34,480 nt of DNA from the NCBI RefSeq assembly GCF_017115095.1, contig NZ_JABXKI010000251.1, positions 1-34,480 of the forward strand, given 5' to 3'. This DNA comes from Nostoc sp. NMS4 (GTDB lineage Bacteria; Cyanobacteriota; Cyanobacteriia; Cyanobacteriales; Nostocaceae). Shown here one piece after another: positions 31,157 to 34,480 of this stretch; position 1 is the stretch's first letter, and each line of letters opens with the position of its first letter. The position numbers and the translations under genes are program-made. The notes beneath the pieces were generated by a model. That model worked only from the letters and a program-made list of their open reading frames with translations, ran no database searches and was not told the origin of the DNA.

Positions 31157-34100
31157 TCAGGTTATCCCATCCTCCTGAGACCTGAGTTGTGTCTCTGGCT
31201 GACTTGAGCCAGCAGGTAGAGCTTCATGTCTAGCTCCCGAAGTTCCATTTGGAGAATCTGGAGGATTTGAACCACCCGATCGCTTCCGAGGTAATATAGC
31301 CTGAGCCAAGCTCTTTACCAAAATATAGAGAATTGGCACTAAGAACAAACTCAAGAACGTCGAAAGCATCAATCCCCCAAACAGCGCTGTTCCTAAAGAC
31401 CAACGGCTGCTGGCTCCAGCCCCTTGAGAAATTACCAAGGGCAAAAATCCTAACAGCGCTGCAAACGATGTCATTAAGATCGGTCGCAAACGTTCTTGTC
31501 CCGCTTTCACCGCCGCCCGCGTGTAGCTCATGCCCTGCTCATGCAGCTGATTGGCAAATTCTACAACTAGAATCGCGTTTTTCGCAGCTAGACCAATCAA
31601 AGTTACCAAACCTACTTGGCAATAGATATCATCTACCACCTTTGGAAAGAGGCTACCTGCCATGAAAATATTAGAACGTAGCCAAAGGGCTGTCATTGCT
31701 CCCAAGACTGCTAGGGGAACTGTCAGCAAAATAATGATTGGGTCAACGTAGCTTTCATACTGAGCCGATAACACCAGAAAGACAATAACGATCGCTAAGG
31801 CAAAAATCAAGCCCGTAGCTCCCCCAGATGTCTTCTCCTGGAGATAAGTCCCTGTCCACTCATAACCAAACCCTTGAGGTAAGTTTTCTGCTGCTAGTTG
31901 CTCCATCGCTTTAATCGCCTGTCCAGAGCTAGCACCAGGAGCTGGAGCGCCTTGTACTTTGATTGACCTGTACAAGTTGTAATGGGAGATGGTTTTGGGC
32001 CCGACAAAGGGAGTAATTTTTACTAAACTGCTCAAGGGAATCATCGTTCCACTGGCAGAGCGAACATACAGCTTGCCAATATCATCTGGATTAGAGCGGA
32101 AAACCCCATCTGCTTGCACATATACCCGATACTGTCGCTGTCCCTGCACAAAATCATTCACATATTGCGACCCCAAGTAACTTTGCAATGTCCCAAAGAT
32201 GTCGTTGAGTTCGACATTGAGAGCTTTAGCTTGGTTACGGTTTACCTGAATGTCAAATTGGGGAGTATCTGCGGTGAACTGAGTGAAGACTCCTTGGAGA
32301 ACAGGGCTTTTACGTGCTGCCCCGATCAATTTTTGAGCATTCTCAATTAGGGTTTCAATCGGCGCACTTCCGGTTTTGTCTTGAATGATAAACTCAAAAC
32401 CACCCGTACTACTTAATCCTCTCACTGGAGGAGCATTCACTGCGATCGCTCTCGCATCTGTAATTGTAGAAAGCTTTTTGTTCAGCCTCTGAAGTATGCC
32501 ATAGACAGACTGAGATTCTTCAGTTCTCTCTTTCCAGGGTTTCAGGTTAGCAAAGGCAATGCCCAAATTAGAAGCATTACCATCGAAACCAAAGCCACTG
32601 ATCATAAAACTAGCTCTAACTTCGGGAGCCGATGTTATTTCTTTGACCACCTTGTTCATCACAGATTCGGTATATTTCAAAGAAACGCCATCAGGCCCCT
32701 GGACAATTACAAAGAAGTAACCCTGATCTTCTTCTGGAATAAACCCTGTAGGTACTGCTCTGTACATCAAAACCGTTGCGACTAAACCAGTGATAAAAAC
32801 CCCAATTACAATCGGCTTGATATGGGTAAGGTAACTCACAAACCTGACATATCGCCGCGTGAACCAGCCAAATCCCCGATTAAACTGCGTAAAAAACCAC
32901 CCCAAAGGGCCTTGTGGAGTCTGAGCAGGGCGCATGAGGATAGCTGCCATACTCGGAGAGAAAGTTAAGGCATTGAAGGTCGAGATGCCAATAGAGCAAG
33001 CAACGGTTAACGCAAATTGTTTGTAAACAATCCCAGTAGTACCCGGAATGAATGCAACTGGAATAAATACCGCCATGAGTACAAGGGAAGTGGCAATGAT
33101 TGCCCCAGTTAACTCCTTCATGGCTTCGACAGCCGCTTCAAAGGGCCTCATGCCCTGCTCTAGTTTGACTGCAACTGCCTCGACCACAATAATGGCATCA
33201 TCCACAACGATCCCGATCGCTAGGACGAAACCAAATAACGTCAGTGTATTAATCTGAAATCCTAAAACCAACAGAGCCGCACACGTCCCAATCAAGGAAA
33301 CGGGGATCGCTACAGTCGGAATGATCGTGGTACGCCAGTCTTGCAAAAAGACAAAAATTACCAAAACCACCAGGATAATCGCCTCAACCAGAGTGTGCAG
33401 AACTTCTTCTAAAGAAATTTCTACAAACGGAGTGGTATCAAATGCTAACTGTGCTTTTAGTCCAGGTGGAAAACTTTTCTCTAATATTTTGATCTGGTTT
33501 TCAACAGCATGAGCAACGTTGAGGGCATTACTACCGGGAAGTTGATATATCCCCAAACCCACGGCTGGCTTGGGATCATTTCCTGGGATGGTGAATTTAG
33601 CATCAGCAAGATAGCTCTCTGCTCCCAGTTCCACTCGACCGATATCTCTGACTTTAACTAGGATGCTACTGGTGCTATTAGTAGTACTATTCGTCGTGCT
33701 ATTAGTCGTGCTAGTAGTAGTGCTATTCGTGCCACCCGGACTCACCTTCAGCACCATATCCTCAAATTGAGCCGCATCTTTAAATCGACTGGTTGCCCGT
33801 AAAGCAAATTCAAAGCTTTGATTATCTGGTGCTGGTTCCTTACCAATTGACCCTGCACCCACCTGAATATTTTGTTCTTGCAGGGCAGCTGTCACATCTT
33901 GAGGAGTTAATTGATGTTGGGCAAGCTTGTTGGGATCGAGCCAAAGACGCATGGCATATTTGCGTTCGCCAAAAATCGTGGCTTTTCCTACACCAGGAAG
34001 CCGTTTGATCTGATCGAGAATGAACAGATCGACATAATTACTGATAAAAATGTTGTCATACTCATTATTATCTGAGTAAAACCCATAAACCAGCAGCAAA

Positions 34101-34480
34101 CTGCTTGATGCCGTTTCAACGGTAACACCTGTTCGTTGAACAGTGTCTGGCAGTTGAGGTTCAGCAAGTGCTTGTTTATTTTGAACGTTTACTTGAGCAA
34201 TATCGCTATTGACATTGGTTGGAAAGGAGACAGTTATATTGCTAGAACCATCATTACCCGTATTAGAAGATATATAAGATACATCTTTAACACCATTAAT
34301 TTGTCGCTCAATAATATTGGTGACAGTATTTTCTGTTGTTTGAGCATCTGCACCAATATTGTTGGAGCTAACAGTAATTTGCACTGGGGCAAGGTCTGGT
34401 AGCTGAGAAATGGGAAGGATCGGAATACAGATGCTTCCCAGCAGCAAGATGATGAACGTGCAGACCGTCGTCAGGACTGG
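31157..34480 (-). CDS. RND efflux transporter, HAE1/AcrB type (5' end outside window)
   Basis: About 1107 residues are visible; the frame is open to the window edge (PVLTTVCTFIILLLGSICIP), so the start lies beyond 34480. It is the inner-membrane pump of a tripartite RND system that exports drugs or amphiphiles with proton motive force. Visible family features: first periplasmic loop LPDLAPVQITVSSNNIGADA, the TM4 proton-relay aspartates in GIVVDDAIIVVEA, the TM10 lysine in LIGLAAKNAILVVEFANQ, and GTALFGGLMLSTFLSLFLVP near the end. A Ser/Thr/Asn-rich insert of about 20 residues lies near 33670-33735. The C-terminal tail of about 45 residues is Pro/Gly/Ser-rich. The adaptor protein gene is probably just outside the window. 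Confidence 0.93.
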   Translation of the reverse strand, partial: PVLTTVCTFIILLLGSICIPILPISQLPDLAPVQITVSSNNIGADAQTTENTVTNIIERQINGVKDVSYISSNTGNDGSSNITVSFPTNVNSDIAQVNVQNKQALAEPQLPDTVQRTGVTVETASSSLLLVYGFYSDNNEYDNIFISNYVDLFILDQIKRLPGVGKATIFGERKYAMRLWLDPNKLAQHQLTPQDVTAALQEQNIQVGAGSIGKEPAPDNQSFEFALRATSRFKDAAQFEDMVLKVSPGGTNSTTTSTTNSTTNSTTNSTSSILVKVRDIGRVELGAESYLADAKFTIPGNDPKPAVGLGIYQLPGSNALNVAHAVENQIKILEKSFPPGLKAQLAFDTTPFVEISLEEVLHTLVEAIILVVLVIFVFLQDWRTTIIPTVAIPVSLIGTCAALLVLGFQINTLTLFGFVLAIGIVVDDAIIVVEAVAVKLEQGMRPFEAAVEAMKELTGAIIATSLVLMAVFIPVAFIPGTTGIVYKQFALTVACSIGISTFNALTFSPSMAAILMRPAQTPQGPLGWFFTQFNRGFGWFTRRYVRFVSYLTHIKPIVIGVFITGLVATVLMYRAVPTGFIPEEDQGYFFVIVQGPDGVSLKYTESVMNKVVKEITSAPEVRASFMISGFGFDGNASNLGIAFANLKPWKERTEESQSVYGILQRLNKKLSTITDARAIAVNAPPVRGLSSTGGFEFIIQDKTGSAPIETLIENAQKLIGAARKSPVLQGVFTQFTADTPQFDIQVNRNQAKALNVELNDIFGTLQSYLGSQYVNDFVQGQRQYRVYVQADGVFRSNPDDIGKLYVRSASGTMIPLSSLVKITPFVGPKTISHYNLYRSIKVQGAPAPGASSGQAIKAMEQLAAENLPQGFGYEWTGTYLQEKTSGGATGLIFALAIVIVFLVLSAQYESYVDPIIILLTVPLAVLGAMTALWLRSNIFMAGSLFPKVVDDIYCQVGLVTLIGLAAKNAILVVEFANQLHEQGMSYTRAAVKAGQERLRPILMTSFAALLGFLPLVISQGAGASSRWSLGTALFGGLMLSTFLSLFLVPILYILVKSLAQAILPRKRSGGSNPPDSPNGTSGARHEALPAGSSQPETQLRSQEDGIT

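Overview
The window reads as chromosomal DNA of a filamentous, Nostoc-like cyanobacterium. The palindrome GCGATCGC (HIP1) recurs throughout. Gene families are typical of Nostocales: a 3xREC hybrid kinase, a Ser/Thr kinase with a C-terminal sensor part, Uma2, a small RRM protein and RTX proteins. Intergenic DNA carries dispersed cyanobacterial repeats. I saw no rRNA, tRNA, transposase, phage gene or CRISPR. All family names come from reading the translations; no search was run.

Left part (1-3600): an accessory strip. It holds the last codons of an unseen gene, a 21-bp tandem array flanked by two look-alike gene tails, a divergent Ser/Thr kinase, and a run of intact and broken toxin-antitoxin pieces. 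These are hicB with a frameshifted hicA, an RHH-type antitoxin with an overlapping PIN toxin, an orphan parD with a possible parE stub, and a DUF4926-like fragment.

3708-12735: two minus-strand genes for extracytoplasmic proteins (PQQ-type sugar dehydrogenase and RTX/PPC protein), then a repeat-rich spacer, bioA (noticeably G+C richer than its surroundings), an HtrA/Deg protease, an Ap4A phosphorylase, a MITE-like element with a nested repeat, a small secreted protein, and bioD. bioA and bioD lie about 3.5 kb apart. bioD overlaps a receptor-like Ser/Thr kinase (12735-14483) by one base.

14656-20016: the most suggestive neighbourhood. Four minus-strand genes (UbiA-type polyprenyl-phosphate phosphoribosyltransferase, YqeG-like HAD phosphatase, 4-TM SMR/ArnE-like protein, GT-C glycosyltransferase) face a divergent PRPP synthetase gene. 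Read together they could form a lipid-linked pentose pathway: PRPP, then polyprenyl-P-ribose-5-P, dephosphorylation, flipping, and glycosyl transfer outside the membrane.

20251-34480: a Uma2 protein, a 1206-residue CHASE3/HAMP/GAF hybrid kinase, two stress-type proteins, rsmI, a PfkB kinase, a CysQ-like phosphatase, an RRM protein whose Shine-Dalgarno lies in a hairpin, an uncharacterised 145-residue protein, and an RND (HAE1) efflux pump running off the right edge.
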